This document shows, piece by piece, positions 23,394 to 36,799 of a DNA stretch of 64,000 nt. Made by a program: the position numbers and the translations under genes. Location: positions 5,624,501 to 5,688,500 of the forward strand of contig OZ005619.1 of the NCBI GenBank assembly GCA_963930655.1, read 5' to 3'. The first letter of the stretch is position 1; each line of letters starts with the position of its first letter. The stretch comes from Myrica gale. Taxonomy: Eukaryota > Streptophyta > Magnoliopsida > Fagales > Myricaceae. The notes beneath the pieces are model-generated. The model was given only the letters and a program-made list of their open reading frames with translations. It was not told the DNA's origin and did no database searches.

Positions 23394-24129
23394 TTTCTGT
23401 TTACTTCTCTTTAATTTGATACGTGGGGCTTTCATTAATTCTTTATTCAATTGTTTCTAGTTCTTTGTTGCGGTGCCAGAGAATCCTGACAAAAGAAACA
23501 TAGTCTGCCCCACCAACTGATTTAGGAAATCAGAGAGAGCAGAGACCTGGGAGAGAGAGTTGTTTTGGAGATAGAAAAGAAGGGAATCTAAGGGGACAAT
23601 GTGTGTTGTTTCACTTTCTGGTGGGGCATGGAGAGAAGGGATTTTGCTTGACTAAACTCTTTTGACTTGAATCCTAAAACAGTGAAAGGGCATCACCACC
23701 GAAGCCATCCATCAACTCCTCACATTAGACATTGTTGGGTCACTCACTGAGCACAACTTCTAAGTCCATGTCTTCTAGTGCAAAGTTAGAGCAATGTGAC
23801 GTTAGAGTTCCTGAACTCTCATGTCCAATGTTGGGTGCAGAGTTTACATTTACGTCTCACCTACCTGCGAACAGACACCTCATTGCTTGTGGGGACCTCC
23901 AACAAAAACCCTCTCTCTGATTGGTCCACCAAAAAGATTGATACATCCTTCTCTCTCTTCGAGGCCCACAATTCCATTTATTCCAACGTGCACTTTAAGC
24001 TGCTGTCCAGATGCCACCTAGATAGAGGACTCCCAAACACCACCTAAATAGTTTATAAAAAAAATAAAGAGGTCTAAGTCTGTCAAGGTGGCCTCGCCGC
24101 GTTAAGTCACTAATTTGTTGAGTTTTCAA

Positions 24130-24809
24130 TAGGGGTAGTTAACGGTAGTGGAGGTGACGGTTTGGTAAAAATCGTCATTGTAATTGACGGAATCACATAA
24201 TTGACACCGTCACCGCACCGCTAAGGCACAATAACTGTCATTGCCGATGACGGTATTAACGGTAACGGTTATACGATAACCGCTTAAACCGTATAACCGT
24301 TGTGCAAAAAAAAACTTTTTCTTGAGCTTTTTTCATTTTTTTCACTGTTTTAGGCTGTTTAAATTTTCAACATAATATCATAATCAATAATCATATCAAA
24401 TGGACAAATATCATAACATATTCAAATATAATATCATAATCATTAACAATCATAACAAATATTAAGTTGTCCAAAAGTATAACATAATATCATATTGACT
24501 AAAGTCTAATAAAGTGTCCAACAATGTGACATAAAACCAACTAACATATTCCAACAAAAGCCTAACAAAAGTATGTCACATAATCAATAATCATCTAAAG
24601 TCTCAACTAGGGGTGGTTAACGGTAGTGTAAGTGACGGTTTGGCTAAAACCGTCACCGTCACCGCAATTGACGGAATCACATATTTGACACCGTCACCGC
24701 ACCGCTAAAGCACAATAACCGCTCTTACCGGGGTAACGGTACCGGTACCGGTACCGGTAGCGGTTTTAACGGTTAAAACGGTAACCGCCGGTGCAAATGA
24801 ACACCCCTA
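24130..24809. mobile_element. hAT-like non-autonomous element
   Basis: The 680-bp element starts TAGGGGTAGTTAACGG and ends ...AACACCCCTA, a typical hAT-like inverted terminus. It is flanked by near-matching 8-mers GTTTTCAA (24122-24129) and ATTTTCAG (24810-24817), 6 of 8 identical. The 5' terminal phrase recurs in direct orientation inside the element at about 24607 (TAGGGGTGGTTAACGG...GTGACGGTTTGG). The 24738-24765 stretch holds a GGTACC repeat. A second, truncated copy is at 37219-37745. No transposase is encoded. Confidence 0.7.
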
Positions 24810-25737
24810 ATTTTCAGTTCAAAGACCCTTTACTGTTTTAAGATATTTGTCTCCAAACTTGCACCTTTTTGGGTTTAAGTTCTAAAGTCTGTCAAGGTTT
24901 CCTTGCCATATGAACTTGGTGTTAGATCTCAATGCAAAGAGAGTACAAGCGCGCGTCCTGTTTCTAACGGCTACATTTTATGTAGAAATGCTTTCTGACT
25001 CTTCCATTTTGAATACAAATGCTTTTCATCAAATGATAATGGGGTAATATTATACTAAGTTGTCTCTTCTAAGTTTAAAAATGACAATGTGTTTCTTATG
25101 TTTCAAATATGATTAATTTCTTCTTTAGTTTGATTTGACCATTAAAACACATAAAAAATAACCAAATTGTCCTTTCAAGAAAATTATTATAAATATTAAA
25201 AAATTCACTAAAAACAAATTAAATAAAAGATTAAAATTCTATTTCAATAATCTATTTATTTTTTGATTTTTTTAAATAACCGTTTGAAACTTAAAAGGGA
25301 CAAAATTAATTTTGACCTAACTTACTATGACATTACCCCAACAATAATAACCCATCACGAAAATAGGATAGCAGCTTGAAAATAGCCTCTTTTCTTTTCT
25401 TTTTTTCCTTCCGTAGGTATCTTCAATCTTGAATCATTTTAAACATCTTTGTTTCCCTTTTGGATTCTAGAAATCAGAGGGTACCAACTTGGTCAGGGTC
25501 CTCGTTGAATGCTGTGAGCTAATGCATTCTCAATTTCACAAAATAGCACCGAAAACCATCCCCCTTCCAATGATTTACATCAATAAAATATTTACAAGTA
25601 GTTCTGAAAGTGGCGATCCCTGATGGGTTTGGACAAACTCTCGCTAATTACATTAACTTATAGACATGGGTCCATAGAATACAAATTGAAGTGCAAATAT
25701 CCACATGGGCCAGCAAATTTGGGCTACGGCTTTTGTA

Positions 25738-25766
25738 CATAACATAACATAACATAACATAACAGA
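25738..25766. repeat. (ATAAC)n microsatellite
   Basis: Five to six tandem ATAAC units downstream of the DR1 gene (on its 3' side). Confidence 0.8.
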
Positions 25767-25840
25767 AGAGATACTAGAACAACTGATTCAAGATAGTCAA
25801 GGGTGCTTGCCTATGGCTCAAGAAAATAAAGACCCTAAAG

Positions 25841-28800
25841 TCAGCTCTCTAGAGTTTGGTCAGGATCAGGTTGCTTTGGGGGTGCGGCGCTGCCATTCAT
25901 TCTTGCCCGAGCCTCCGCAAACATTCTCTGTTGCTCAGCCAATGCTTCTTCCTCGGTCATCTCTGCCCCATTGCTCCACTTGCCAACTTTTTGAGTATCC
26001 TGCTGGAGAACATTCCACAAATATCATCACTAAATAGCGCTCTGCGCAGTCACACCATCAGTTCAATTGCCAATTCAAACTGTCAGTAATAAGAACTATA
26101 TAAAAACAAATACAGGAAATAAAGGCCGATCAGAAGAGTCTTGATGTAAAAACAAAAAAAAAAACAAAAGAGAAAGGCGATGGGAAGAAAATAACTGGGT
26201 TGAGGGGGCAAAAAAAAAACAACATTTGAACCAACTGCACCAACAGCTAATTCCTACTTTTCACTGTTCTAGGAAATGCAGTTCTCCAAAGCTCAGTCTG
26301 GCAACAAGTGAACCTCAATAAGGAGCCTTAAAGTAATGACCAATTACCATAGTCTCAAGCTTGTGTTGTTCGTAAGCTGCATAAACCTCCTCAATGTACT
26401 CACTGAATCCAAGAACCTGATATCAAGATTATGTGGATGAGCATTACGGAAACATTTTCAAGATGTAAATCATTACACATGAAATTAGTCCTTCATAACA
26501 ATGAGACAAAAAATTGAGCTTGTCCGATTTCTGAATAGATAAGCGACATAAATTACACACACACACACACTACACGAAACATAAGTATAGATAAAAAGTA
26601 TTGGAAAATCTAGAACATGAAAGTGGAGATGCATCAAAGACAGAAAACCACTAACAAAAAGATCATACGCTGCTGCACATAACAATCACAAAAGGTATAT
26701 ATAAAGGTTAAAAACCTCTAAGGCCTTGAGTACATGCTCAGGTGCAATAGTTCTTTTCTCCTCTCGGCTACAAACTTCATTCGACTCTGATGAGATGAGG
26801 TTTATAAACTCTGTAAGAGAATACGATAAAGGACAAATCTCCATTCAGTATAAAAGGCAAGGTATATTGAACGTCTACCATAAACTAGCCAACAATCGGT
26901 AGAATACAATAGAATGAAATAATTATCTACACTGAGGTCACAGTAGAGAGCAAATCAATTAATCAAAACTACCACGGAATACATTTCGTTCAGCAGCAAG
27001 CAAGGACATCAACAACAAGGTTGCAGCATTTTACTGAAAGGTCCAAGTAACTTGCAAAGTTTTTTATTGGTCCATAAAATCTCAAAGTAATCACAAGATT
27101 TCAAAACAATTCACGTCACATCTAGCTTAAACCTAGCTAAAGTCTTATTTATTTACCTCTCCTCAGCTTTGGAGCGACCTACAAACTTGTCTTACAAAGG
27201 AATGCCAGTGCATAAGAAAACAGAGCAAACACATTCTTATTCTATGCATCAAAATGGTGGTAAGGCAGACATCATGGGCATATCTAGGAGGGGCGCGCCA
27301 AAGTTTTGCATAGATGAAGAAAAAATTAAGTTTTTTTCATTCATTTTGCATTTTGCCCCCCCCCCCAACTTCGTATTAGATAGTGCTCCCTTACATTCAG
27401 ATGAGAAAGGATTTAGGTAGGCTCCTTTTGAAGTCCGTATCAGTAGGCCTATTAGTATATTAGAATTTACGCCGGAGAGCCCAGAGAATTTGAAGTTATA
27501 TATTCAACGGAAAATATTTCTACTGAAAATCAAATAGAGTTTCCTCAGCCAGACCTAGCACTGTGTGTGAAAACTTGAGGGTCCTCAATGGACTTCAGAA
27601 ACAAGAAAACTTTTCCCTTTCTTCCTTGGATATCTCAAGGAGTTTCCCAACACTTTCCCATTAATAAGCAGCATGCAAATTTCCACATTAAAGGAATATC
27701 TCCTCATAATGTAAAGAAAGTATTGAGAATTGCAAAGAGAATGGGCAGAAGTACTCAAACCTAAAATGCCAATCACATAGAATACAACTTGATAGGGTGA
27801 TTGATAAGCTAAACCTAAAACAAAATACGATATGTGGTGGAAACAAAGTTAGGCACATTATCATATCGTGTCACCTTATATAAGAAACACAAGTGCCTCA
27901 AAAGATTAAAAATCTCCACAGGGGTTCTCAGAAGCAACAGAGGACCTTTTGCACTCAGTTTTGTTCAAAAATCAGAATCTCAAAATTCGATTACATCACC
28001 ATGCTTTATCAGAGGAACTCAAGGTCATGCATTCAAGGTATGATACACATTTCCCCAAGTTCAACTGCAAATCATTAAGTTGATTCCACAGGTATCAAAA
28101 ACAACAAATCAGAACTAAGCCATAGCTGCTCAATCTCTTTGTGGGTTAAAACCTATCAAGCTTCAGAAACTCCTACCTCGTTGCAAAACAACTGGATGAT
28201 GCTCCAGGTAAAACTCTATCCTAACCACAACAATGCCAAAAACATGCAAAAATAAAAGGTTACTTAGATTTTTAAAACTCCTGGTGCATGGGGAAAGGAC
28301 ATTTCTTCTTTTTCCCCAATGCTTATATGAGTGGATACAACATAGAAGTCCATAATATATGACCTCAACAAGCAAATTATTTCAGATGTCACAAGAGGCT
28401 CAAGAAATTTTCTTGTTTTTTTCGGAGGGGCACGGGAGGGGGGGCACAGGTAGTAAGGCTCAAGATTCATTTCAGTGAAAAACTCAAGACTCATGAAGAA
28501 GTGGCCCTGAAATTCCTACACTTGAGGCGAGCAAGAGAAATCCTGTTTCACCACTAATCACGAATTCTACCAACATGGAAATAGTGGATGAAAGATCCAA
28601 ATACAATTTAAAAAATGAACACCTTCATAACAATAGAAGCAAAGACATGCATTAACAATGCATTAGAAAATGATAATCTATGCCGACATTCTTTGGACCA
28701 AGGCAAATCCTCTGCCAATTAATCAGAGAGAGAATTTTAGTCCCACAAGTTCAATCTTGGGTGTCGGACATTTTCAACTATAAAGAGAGGTTAATGACAG

Positions 28801-29718
28801 GCACAAGACAAAAGGTAAATCATCATTATTTCTCACCTACACAACATTCAATTAAAAGATCTTGAGCATCTCTTGCAACGCGTACATCTGGGGGCAGCAT
28901 TTCCTTGATGATTTTTGTCATTGTTGCTGCAAAAAACAGAAAAAAAATACCATAATTTGCATCCATGAAGTAATCAACTACATTAAATCAAGAAGAAATG
29001 ATTGGAACATGAATTTTGTGCATATATATAGAGATGACTCTATTCTCCACTAGGTTGCTATAGTTTTAGGAAGGAAAAAGAAAACCGTAAAAGTTGTATC
29101 TGAGGAACAAGAGTGATACATCCCAGCATATTGACTGTCAACGCAAATCACAACCTCCTAGTTAAGCACCAGGTTCCTATCCATTTTTCTTCACAAATGA
29201 TCATGTCTCTTTTAGCAGCCCTATGACTGAAATAGTAGTGCCCAACATCAATTGTTAGTAATGATCTCATTGGCTTTGCTTCCTTCATATTTGCTCTCCC
29301 CCCAATTTCCTGGGGATCACTTTCCTTCAGAGGCAAAGCGTACACCTAACTCATAGTCTATCATCAAGCTAAAACTTATAAACCAAACAAAATGAAATTA
29401 CAGCAGATAGCACCGGATTATGTATCACCACCATTATTCAAGTAGGATAATCCCCTAACAATATGTTGCTATTCTCTTCTACTACGTTATACCTTAAAAC
29501 AACGAATACAGCAAATTTTCCTAAACAATAAATAATAAATAGACACCAAGAAGACGAAAATGTAAAGGAACTAGCTAAAATCCGTAAATTGAAAAATCTG
29601 AAAACCCTCGTAATCCTGACAACTTAAACAGAAAAAATCCATAAAAACAATAATTAAATTCACCTTTTGGAAGCGAAGCGTCCTCTTTTGACTTCCCAAC
29701 GATATCCATCGGCTCCAT
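25841..29718 (-). CDS. DR1: DR1 / NC2-beta histone-fold transcription repressor (NF-YB12/13 type)
   Basis: Five exons on the minus strand give 155 residues: 29718-29664, 28926-28837, 26810-26716, 26416-26348 and 25999-25841, all GT-AG with matching phases. The start MEPMDIVGKS fits the family. The histone fold spans about residues 18-100: TMTKIIKEMLPPDVRVARDAQDLLIECC, then FINLISSESNEVCSREEKRTIAPEHVLKALEVLGF. The plant-typical tail follows: YIEEVYAAYEQHKLETM, then a Gln/Ala/Arg-rich helix and a Pro-rich end. DR1 pairs with DRAP1 (NC2-alpha), binds TBP on promoter DNA and blocks TFIIA/TFIIB entry. Length is close to Arabidopsis homologues. Intron 2 is about 1.9 kb and holds repeat-like sequence with a C-run. 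It is divergent from TGH, with a transposon-filled gap between. Confidence 0.95.
26555..26572. repeat. (CA)n microsatellite in DR1 intron
   Basis: An uninterrupted CA run in the intron between exons 3 and 4 of DR1. Confidence 0.75.
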
Positions 29719-30373
29719 CCTTATCCTTCAACCCAAATCCAACCATAAATTTGAAAATACAGAAACATGCAAATATATACACAAATAAAACAGATCTGAA
29801 ACTGTTACGATGAAAAAGAGGAGCTTCAGATTATGACTCACCAAGTTTCTGGATCGAATAAAAAATTCTATATTCGATCTGTGAGCGTGGATGGACGAGT
29901 CAACCGATTGAAGATCCAAGTTGCAGGAAAATCAGGAGAAGGAGGAGGAGGTGCATAGTTGATATATGGATGTATCGGACAGGGGCGAATATGGTTCTCA
30001 GGATAAGAGCGTTAGTTCTCGCTCGCAGGCGATTAGGGCAAACAGTCCTCGCTAAAGAGCGTTGAATTGAAATTCCAAACGCGCAAGGTTGGCGCGTCCG
30101 CGGATGATACTCCGTCACCAGTCAGACATGCGAATAAAAATTAAAATTATAAAAGAATCCAGAAGTTGTAAGGTGATTAGCACGTGATGTAGTGGAGCGT
30201 TTCCATGTAGTACTCCGAAATATTTTTGTTGTTTGGATAAATAAATTTATTTTCTTCTGTTTTGGATTTTTTGGGGTTTTTTTTTTCTCTTTTTTCGTGG
30301 GAAGAGATTTCGGAAGTGTTGGACGGGTTGAAAAGGAGCAGTGGTTGTTTCTCTCTCCCGACAAAGTCAAAGA

Positions 30374-30665
30374 TGGAATCTCTGGTTGACTTGACTTACG
30401 TCCTTTTGGAGGTTTTAATATTTTTTAGATGTATATATGAATTTTTTTTGTCAACAAATTTTATTTTTATTTTTGTTTTCAAACTAAATAAAGAGTTCAC
30501 AATAATTTTCTTTATCTTTTTACAAAGGTGGAATCTCTGGTTGACTTGAGTTACGGCTTTTTTGGAGGTTTTAATATTTTTTAGATGTAAATATGATTTT
30601 TTGTCAATTTTTTTTTTGTTTTCAAACTAAATAAAGGGTTCACAATAATTTTCTTTATCTTTTTA
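30374..30665. repeat. 155-bp tandem duplication
   Basis: Two copies start TGGAATCTCTGGTTGACTTGA (at 30374 and 30529). Both contain 'ttttggaggttttaatattttttagatgta' and end 'ttcacaataattttctttatcttttta'. They differ by small indels in T-runs. The duplication lies about 0.7 kb upstream of the DR1 start codon. Confidence 0.85.
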
Positions 30666-31129
30666 TTTTAATTTCAAAATTAAAATAAAATGAAAATGAA
30701 AATTTTAAAATCATCTCCAACATCAAATCATCTATTTCTATTAATATAAAACATAAAAAAATTAATCAAATTATCTTCTTATTATTTTTTTAACATCTCT
30801 CAAACGTATTTTAAAATTTTCTTTATTTTTTCATAAAATTTAATAAAATTATAATCTATTTCAATTTTCACATCATCAAAATTTTCTAAAATTTTTTAAA
30901 TGTAAATAATGATGCCAGAATCAAGTACGATCCATCCTCACGGGCTAGGTCACAGGTAATCTGAAACCAATCCCATGACCACGTGGTTAAAAGTCATGCA
31001 GTAAAACCACTAGTAGATAGGCATAAAATTCAGAACGTGGGAGATGGAGTGGAAAGACCCTAGTTATGGAGCTGCTGAAGGAAGAAACGGTTAACAGAAA
31101 GAAGAGTATAAAAGAAAAAAGAACAAAGG

Positions 31130-32050
31130 TACATAATCATTAACAGAGTGACTTCAAGATTAAACAGCGAAAAAAAATACTAATACGCGACTCCCTCACA
31201 ACGAGGGAAAAAAGTTTTTCGAATGTTATATGTTTGCATAATTTTATAGTATACAGGAGAGAGACAACACTCATTTTGAGAGGTCGTTGTAATCACTAGT
31301 TTCACCGGTTGGTACCGTCTATTGGGATGTTAGTTCTTGAGCTAAAAGATTTATGGCGATCACGAGGAACAAAAGGAAGACCAAGGTAGTGGAGAACTGT
31401 TTAGCGCACAATGGTACTATTGGGGAGACAAAAGACCCTCAAAACGATGACAAAGATGATTCACGCATGATCACTATAGATCCCCCTAACCCAACTCGAG
31501 GGAAGTCCCCGAGGCTAACATTCCAACACCCCTTGATCATGACCTCGAAGCCAAAATTGATGTCAAGCTTGAAGAAGTGTTGGCCAAGCTTGGGAGGATA
31601 AAACGGAAGGTGGATAAGCCGTCCCCGTCGAGCCTCGAAAGTATGATGCACAAGATCGAATCTTCTTTCACCTAAGACATAATGAACGTTGAACTCCCCA
31701 CCAAATTCTGTACGCATGTAATCGACAATTACACGGGATCAGGAGATCCACTCGATCATCTCGAAGGATATTGTTCGTAAATATAATTATTAAATATTCA
31801 TGAATGCCACCATATGGGAAGCCTTCCCACCACGCTAACCATTTGGTTCGGCTGACTTAAGCCTAGCTCTATATCCAACTTTAAAGACCTCAGTGGTGGT
31901 TTTATGAGCCACTTCATTGCGAGAAGACGCTCAGTGGTGCTTTGTCGACTCGACAAAAGGAAGGTGAGACTCTATGTGACTATGTTGCTCGTTTCAACCA
32001 AGAAAAGCTAGACCTCTTCTTCTCTTTCTCAAGAAACCCCCTAAAACTTT
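31130..32050 (+). pseudogene. Ty3/gypsy gag remnant with primer-binding-like site
   Basis: At 31310-31328 the sequence TTGGTACCGTCTATTGGGA resembles the plant gypsy primer-binding leader TTGGCGCCGTCTGTGGGA. An ATG frame begins at 31353 (MAITRNKRK) and runs for 82 codons. In shifted frames after it, gag-like phrases are readable: ELPTKF, then YTGSGDPLDHLEGY near 31720-31770, and later a damaged capsid-like stretch. Several stops and frameshifts show it is dead. The sequence before 31310 is probably the 3' end of a decayed LTR. Confidence 0.6.
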
Positions 32051-33099
32051 GAAGAGAATTTTCAAAGTCTTATGCTGTGAAATAAAGCCCAAATGTAAAT
32101 CCAAGGAAGTAAGTACAAAGTAAACAACATGGGTTTAAAAACGAATGATTTGATTCTTATGTACCCACAAATAGAAGATTATGGCATAATTTGAAATCCT
32201 AAACTGAAAAGGAGAGGCTCATATGGATTGATTGAACATAAGTTGGATTTGGGCTTCTCAAATGATCAAATCCTTCTATTTTGGATTCAAAACAAGAAGA
32301 TCATATCCTACTTTTCATATCCTCAACATCACATCAGCAATGATGTATATAACAATAACAAATTGTCATTAGATAATTCAAAATCCCCCCTCTAAATTTC
32401 CAAATTCTTTTAATTGCTAAATTATAGAAGCGCACTTAGCAAAAGCTTTAGTAAAAAGAGGTTGTTAATCAAGGGTATCACCGACACTAAGGCCAAGTTT
32501 GCATAGTTGCACAATTTTAGAGAGCTCTAATACTTGCAGCTACACTTGTGTCAGGAGTAAATAATCTAAGTTGAAAAGCCATTTACCCCTTTCCACTTCA
32601 TATACTTTATACAGGCATTTGGGAGCATCTCGATATATTACTATGACCTTGTCTGAGTAGTTTTTCTTAAACTTAACGTCTTTCCTCCCCAAGGATATTG
32701 ACAACCTGAACAACTTTTCTAAAAAGCTCTGTCGATGGGAACTTCATACCCAATTTCAGAATTGGGCACTTCATACCGCGTTCATGAAACATCGGACCAG
32801 GGTAGGTTTTAGGTGTGTTATACCTATCATCGTTGTCCTAGCTAACTTGAAGTGATTCCAGAATATCTCTTATGTTTATCTCAGAATCATCACCTACAAT
32901 TACACAAAGAAGCACAATTGTTAGGGTGCATTAACAACGCATTAACTATAACTATATACATCGAAAACAACATAACACTATTATCTCTCTTAGAAAATTG
33001 TCTGGCTCGTCTCTCATCGGCTACTTCTTTTTCTCAAGGTCATGCACTAGCTGCTCATTTAGTTCTAGAAGACTCTCATCACCGTCCTTCTCAATAACT

Positions 33100-33655
33100 T
33101 CATCAACCTTAGATGTTGCAATGTGTTGCAAGGAAGTTTCAGAACTATGATTTGAAGGATGGCTCCATCATTATTACCTTCAAAAGTGTCAACGTCAACA
33201 TCAAATAGCTCGTCATCAGAGTTAAATACCATGCTCTAAAAAGGGTCATTTGCCCATATGCGACGCCTCTCAACTTCTTCACCGATTTCACCTTCACTCT
33301 TATCGATGTCCTTATCCTCACCAGTCTCGACAAACGAAAATGATACAGTACGACAACTTGTTTTCCTTTGTGGTAGTTGACCATTTCAAGAAATCATGAT
33401 CTAATGAGAGTAACTTCAGTCCCTCGTCAAGACTTTTCCTAGGTTCCTTGTAGTATATCTAGTCTCCACTGTTATATTTATACGGTTTTTACGAATGTTT
33501 GGATTCCAAAGAAGGAAAGACAATCTGGATCATAAGGCTCGTCATAGATGTTAATGTCGCCCTTAACGTTATTACAATCTAATTGTCTATTGAACTTGCT
33601 TCCAAAGTAAACCTCAAAGAAGAAGACATCCGTGTGAATGATTAGAGCATTTTAC
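33100..33655 (-). pseudogene. Fragment of MULE transposase N-terminal region
   Basis: On the minus strand one frame reads DVFFFEVYFGSKFN...YDEPYDPDCLSFFGIQTFVKTV, resembling the N-terminal part of plant MULE transposases (VxxGGxF...YDPDxxSxxE). Further down, another frame reads the acidic spacer DKDIDKSEGEIGEEVERRR...VFNSDDELFDVDVDTFEG. The frames are broken by stops and no DDE core is present nearby. This is recognition by eye of a weakly conserved region. Confidence 0.35.
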
Positions 33656-33719
33656 AGTATATATTAGAGAGCTACAAAACAGAAAGGCTGAGGTGAGGTC
33701 AGTCAGCACTATAATATTC

Positions 33720-33944
33720 GGTGGTGTTTGATTGTCGAAAATGTTAGGGTGATGGAAATTTTAGGGTATGACGGTTGGTGGAAAAAGTGAAGATAATTTA
33801 TGGGAGTTGGTGAAAAAGTAAAGAGAGAGAAGAATTGAATGAATATTATAATAAAAAATTACTTGATGGGAAGAAATAAATTATTTGTAATCTTTTTATC
33901 AGGCATGAAATTTTGGAGTGCCAAAATTTCGGCAATCAAACGCG
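33720..33944. mobile_element. MITE of the GGTGGTGTTTG family
   Basis: Begins GGTGGTGTTTGATTGTCG and ends in the inverted ...CGGCAATCAAACGCG. The interior shares 'ttatgggagttggtgaaaaagtaaagagagagaag' with the MITE nested in TGH intron 6, in inverted orientation. The target duplication is not clear. Confidence 0.55.
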
Positions 33945-34109
33945 AAATGTCATGTAATAACTAAGCAAGTAGGAGTGGAGTTGCACACAAAAATTGGCTA
34001 AACCACTTCATATTGGTTAAAGGTGTGATATATAACATTATTATATTTAGAGCTATTCTCCAAAGAGTTGGTCCCGAAGTAATTAACTTTGAACTTTAGT
34101 AGACGGAGA

Positions 34110-34316
34110 TGTTAGAGAGTAAAAATTCTGGGCCCTTAAAATTTCCACCCCAATAAAATAATTCCCCAAAATTCTATCTCTCCCCATCAACTCATCATTT
34201 TTCACTCCAAATAAATATAAAAAATTCATTCAAATCATCTCTTTCTTCACTTTTTCATCAACTCCAACACCCCAAAATTTTTACCACACCAAAATTTTTA
34301 CAATCAAACATCATCT
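34110..34316. mobile_element. Truncated MITE of the same family
   Basis: The right end ...TTTTTACAATCAAACATCATC and the interior 'ttcactttttcatcaactccaacaccccaaaat' match the family. The left end is degraded ('gtaaaaattctgggc'). Confidence 0.5.
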
Positions 34317-36289
34317 AAATGTAACAATCATGTCTCTATTGTGGGTAACCACATAAATGGGTACACTTTTTATAATGTATATAATGGAAACATGACACTT
34401 TTATCGAGCTGGGGACCTAAGTGAAAGTTTGCTCGTGGAAAATTACTTATTTGATCTTGATGAATAATCTTAATCTTCTCCGCGATTCACTCTTTAATCT
34501 TCTTTAATCTCCAGGTCTTATTGATTTCACACCTTGAGTTTTTTGATTTCGCAACTTAGCAACCAAAATGTTTTACCTCCTTTCTCTCCATGCTCACAAT
34601 CATCATAAGGTTTCTCTAATGTCCTATGGCCAATCACATTACTAATTATCATATAATTAGCCTTTTGAATAAAACCCTAGTTGTGATAGTGCATGTGATC
34701 ATTAGGAATATCATATAATTTTTTATTCCAAATTTTAGGCTTCTATTAATTGCAATCATGTCCATCAACGTATCACAATTCACCCCCAAGTATTTGAGAT
34801 TGATTTCACAAAATTACATTGGACAATAATTTCTTTTCGACTCCAACCCTATACAGATGTATCGAATATACTGCATCATCAAGATATATGTGGATTCCTT
34901 ATTGAGTATTTATGTAAACTCATTTATCATGCACAAGACTCAATGTTATCAGAAATATTTGATCTAGAAATATTATCATTAAATGACTTGGTCAAAGCAC
35001 AAGTACAAAACAAAGACATTCATAAACCTCTCAGGTTTAAGGATACAATAAACTAATTATGGTGAATACATTCTCAACATCAGTGATCACTTCTGGAAGG
35101 TATCCATATTTGATCTCGTTCAGTGCATATACTCTTACAGTGCACCCACTCGTTATTTAAATAAATAATTATCTAGATAACTGATTTTGAAGGCATATAA
35201 CTTACACTTAAACCACACGAAAACATAACACTTTTATCAAAAAAAGCATATATCCAAACGGCAGATGCTCAACCCTGAGACCGCATATCACATAAAGACA
35301 GACAACCCCTATCTAAATAACAAACATTCCTAGTATCGTATTCAATCAGTAAATTGAAACCCACACAAGGATGCAGCCAGATTGTTCCGCTATCGTGCAG
35401 TTGATGAAACAAAATTACATCCACAAAGTAAAATAGAAAAAATCATAAATGCATTTAAAGAATCCTAATTTCGCAACACAAGAACTGGGTTGAAGTGAGT
35501 AGATTCTAGACCACGTTCATAGATGCATCCCATCCCAACACAATGCAACAAAGCATAAATCATAGATTTTGTTACATCCCAAAATCACATACGCATTCAT
35601 AGATTTTTTCATTACAACGCAACACTACAAAAATCGTAGACGCATATCTCACCTCGGTGTTCATCATTTCCAGTGTGAGTGCAACCGTGATATAATTGGG
35701 GGCCACCAAAGAAGATTGACGTTGATTGCAATATATGGCAAAACTTGGGAGACCTAATCAGTGGCAGTGAGAAAGGTTAGGGTAAGTATCAGAACACTTG
35801 GAATGCTTTGAGTTCAAAAGTCGTAGGTAGATTTGGACACTGACCTTGCGGGGGTAAACAAAATGTAGACTTGATTTACTAAGGGTCTACAAGTAATTAC
35901 ATACAACGGTGACATGCGGGGCAAGATGGGCAAGCGAGCCAAGTGTTCTGCAGGTGGAATATATTGCTTAAAGTCCATTTTACTAATGCTTACTCACACT
36001 TTACTTTTATTTTCATTTTATGCATTTTTAGGTGATTAAATGACTTAATGAGGAAATAGGTGTTTTACCAATTTTAACCTATTTTTAAATTGTTCCATTA
36101 TATGGAATATAAATGTGTATCCCTTTGATTAAATGGCTTACTTATCAAAGGGATTTAAATATCTCCTTTTAAGTATTTTTGTAGTCTTGGGTTAATTGCT
36201 AAAAATACAATAAAGGAGATATTTAAATCTTGACTTCATTAAAGGGCTACCAATTTAAGGCTCCCAATTGTGTTCTTATTAAAATTTTA

Positions 36290-36610
36290 AGGAATGTGAG
36301 TTGGTGAAAAAGTGAAGATAGTTTATGGGAATTGGTGAAATAGTAATGAAAGAGAATATTTGAATAAATATTATAATAAAAAAAATTGACGAGGAGAGAT
36401 ATTATTTTGTAATTTCTTCAATTAAAGGTCAAATTTTTGTGACATCACTCAAATCATCTTTTTCTATTACAATAAACATAAAGAGTTTACTAAAATCATG
36501 TAATCCACTCAAAATTCGATTTTTTGACCATTTTCTCTCAAAATACAATCAAATTATAATCCACCTCAATTTCTATAACATTCACAAAAATTCCATAAAA
36601 TTTTCGACTC
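36290..36610. mobile_element. MITE-related remnant(s)
   Basis: Contains 'gtgagttggtgaaaaagtgaagatagtttatggga' and 'gaataaatattataataaaaaa', then in opposite orientation 'tttttctattacaataaacataaagag'. These fit the same MITE family in decayed form. Ends not defined. Confidence 0.4.
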
Positions 36611-36799
36611 CAAACATGGCGTAACAAATACCTTTATTTTATAGTTTAAAGTTACAAAAGAAGACTTAACGAGGTGAGGACTGAGAACAAAGACTCGAAA
36701 ATTAATAAATAAAGCTATAAAAACAAGTGAAAATTATATATTTGGAATGTTACAAGATTAGCATTAGAAAGATGAAATAAAGTAGCGGTAATACGTGGA

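Larger units (their letters stand above)
23394..25840. other. Intergenic region upstream of MIZ1-like gene and downstream of DR1
   Basis: Contains the MIZ1-like promoter, a hAT-like element (24130-24809), a short (ATAAC)n tract near 25740-25765 and the probable 3' UTR of DR1 next to 25841. ORFs at 23732-24047 overlap on different frames and show no domain. Confidence 0.65.
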
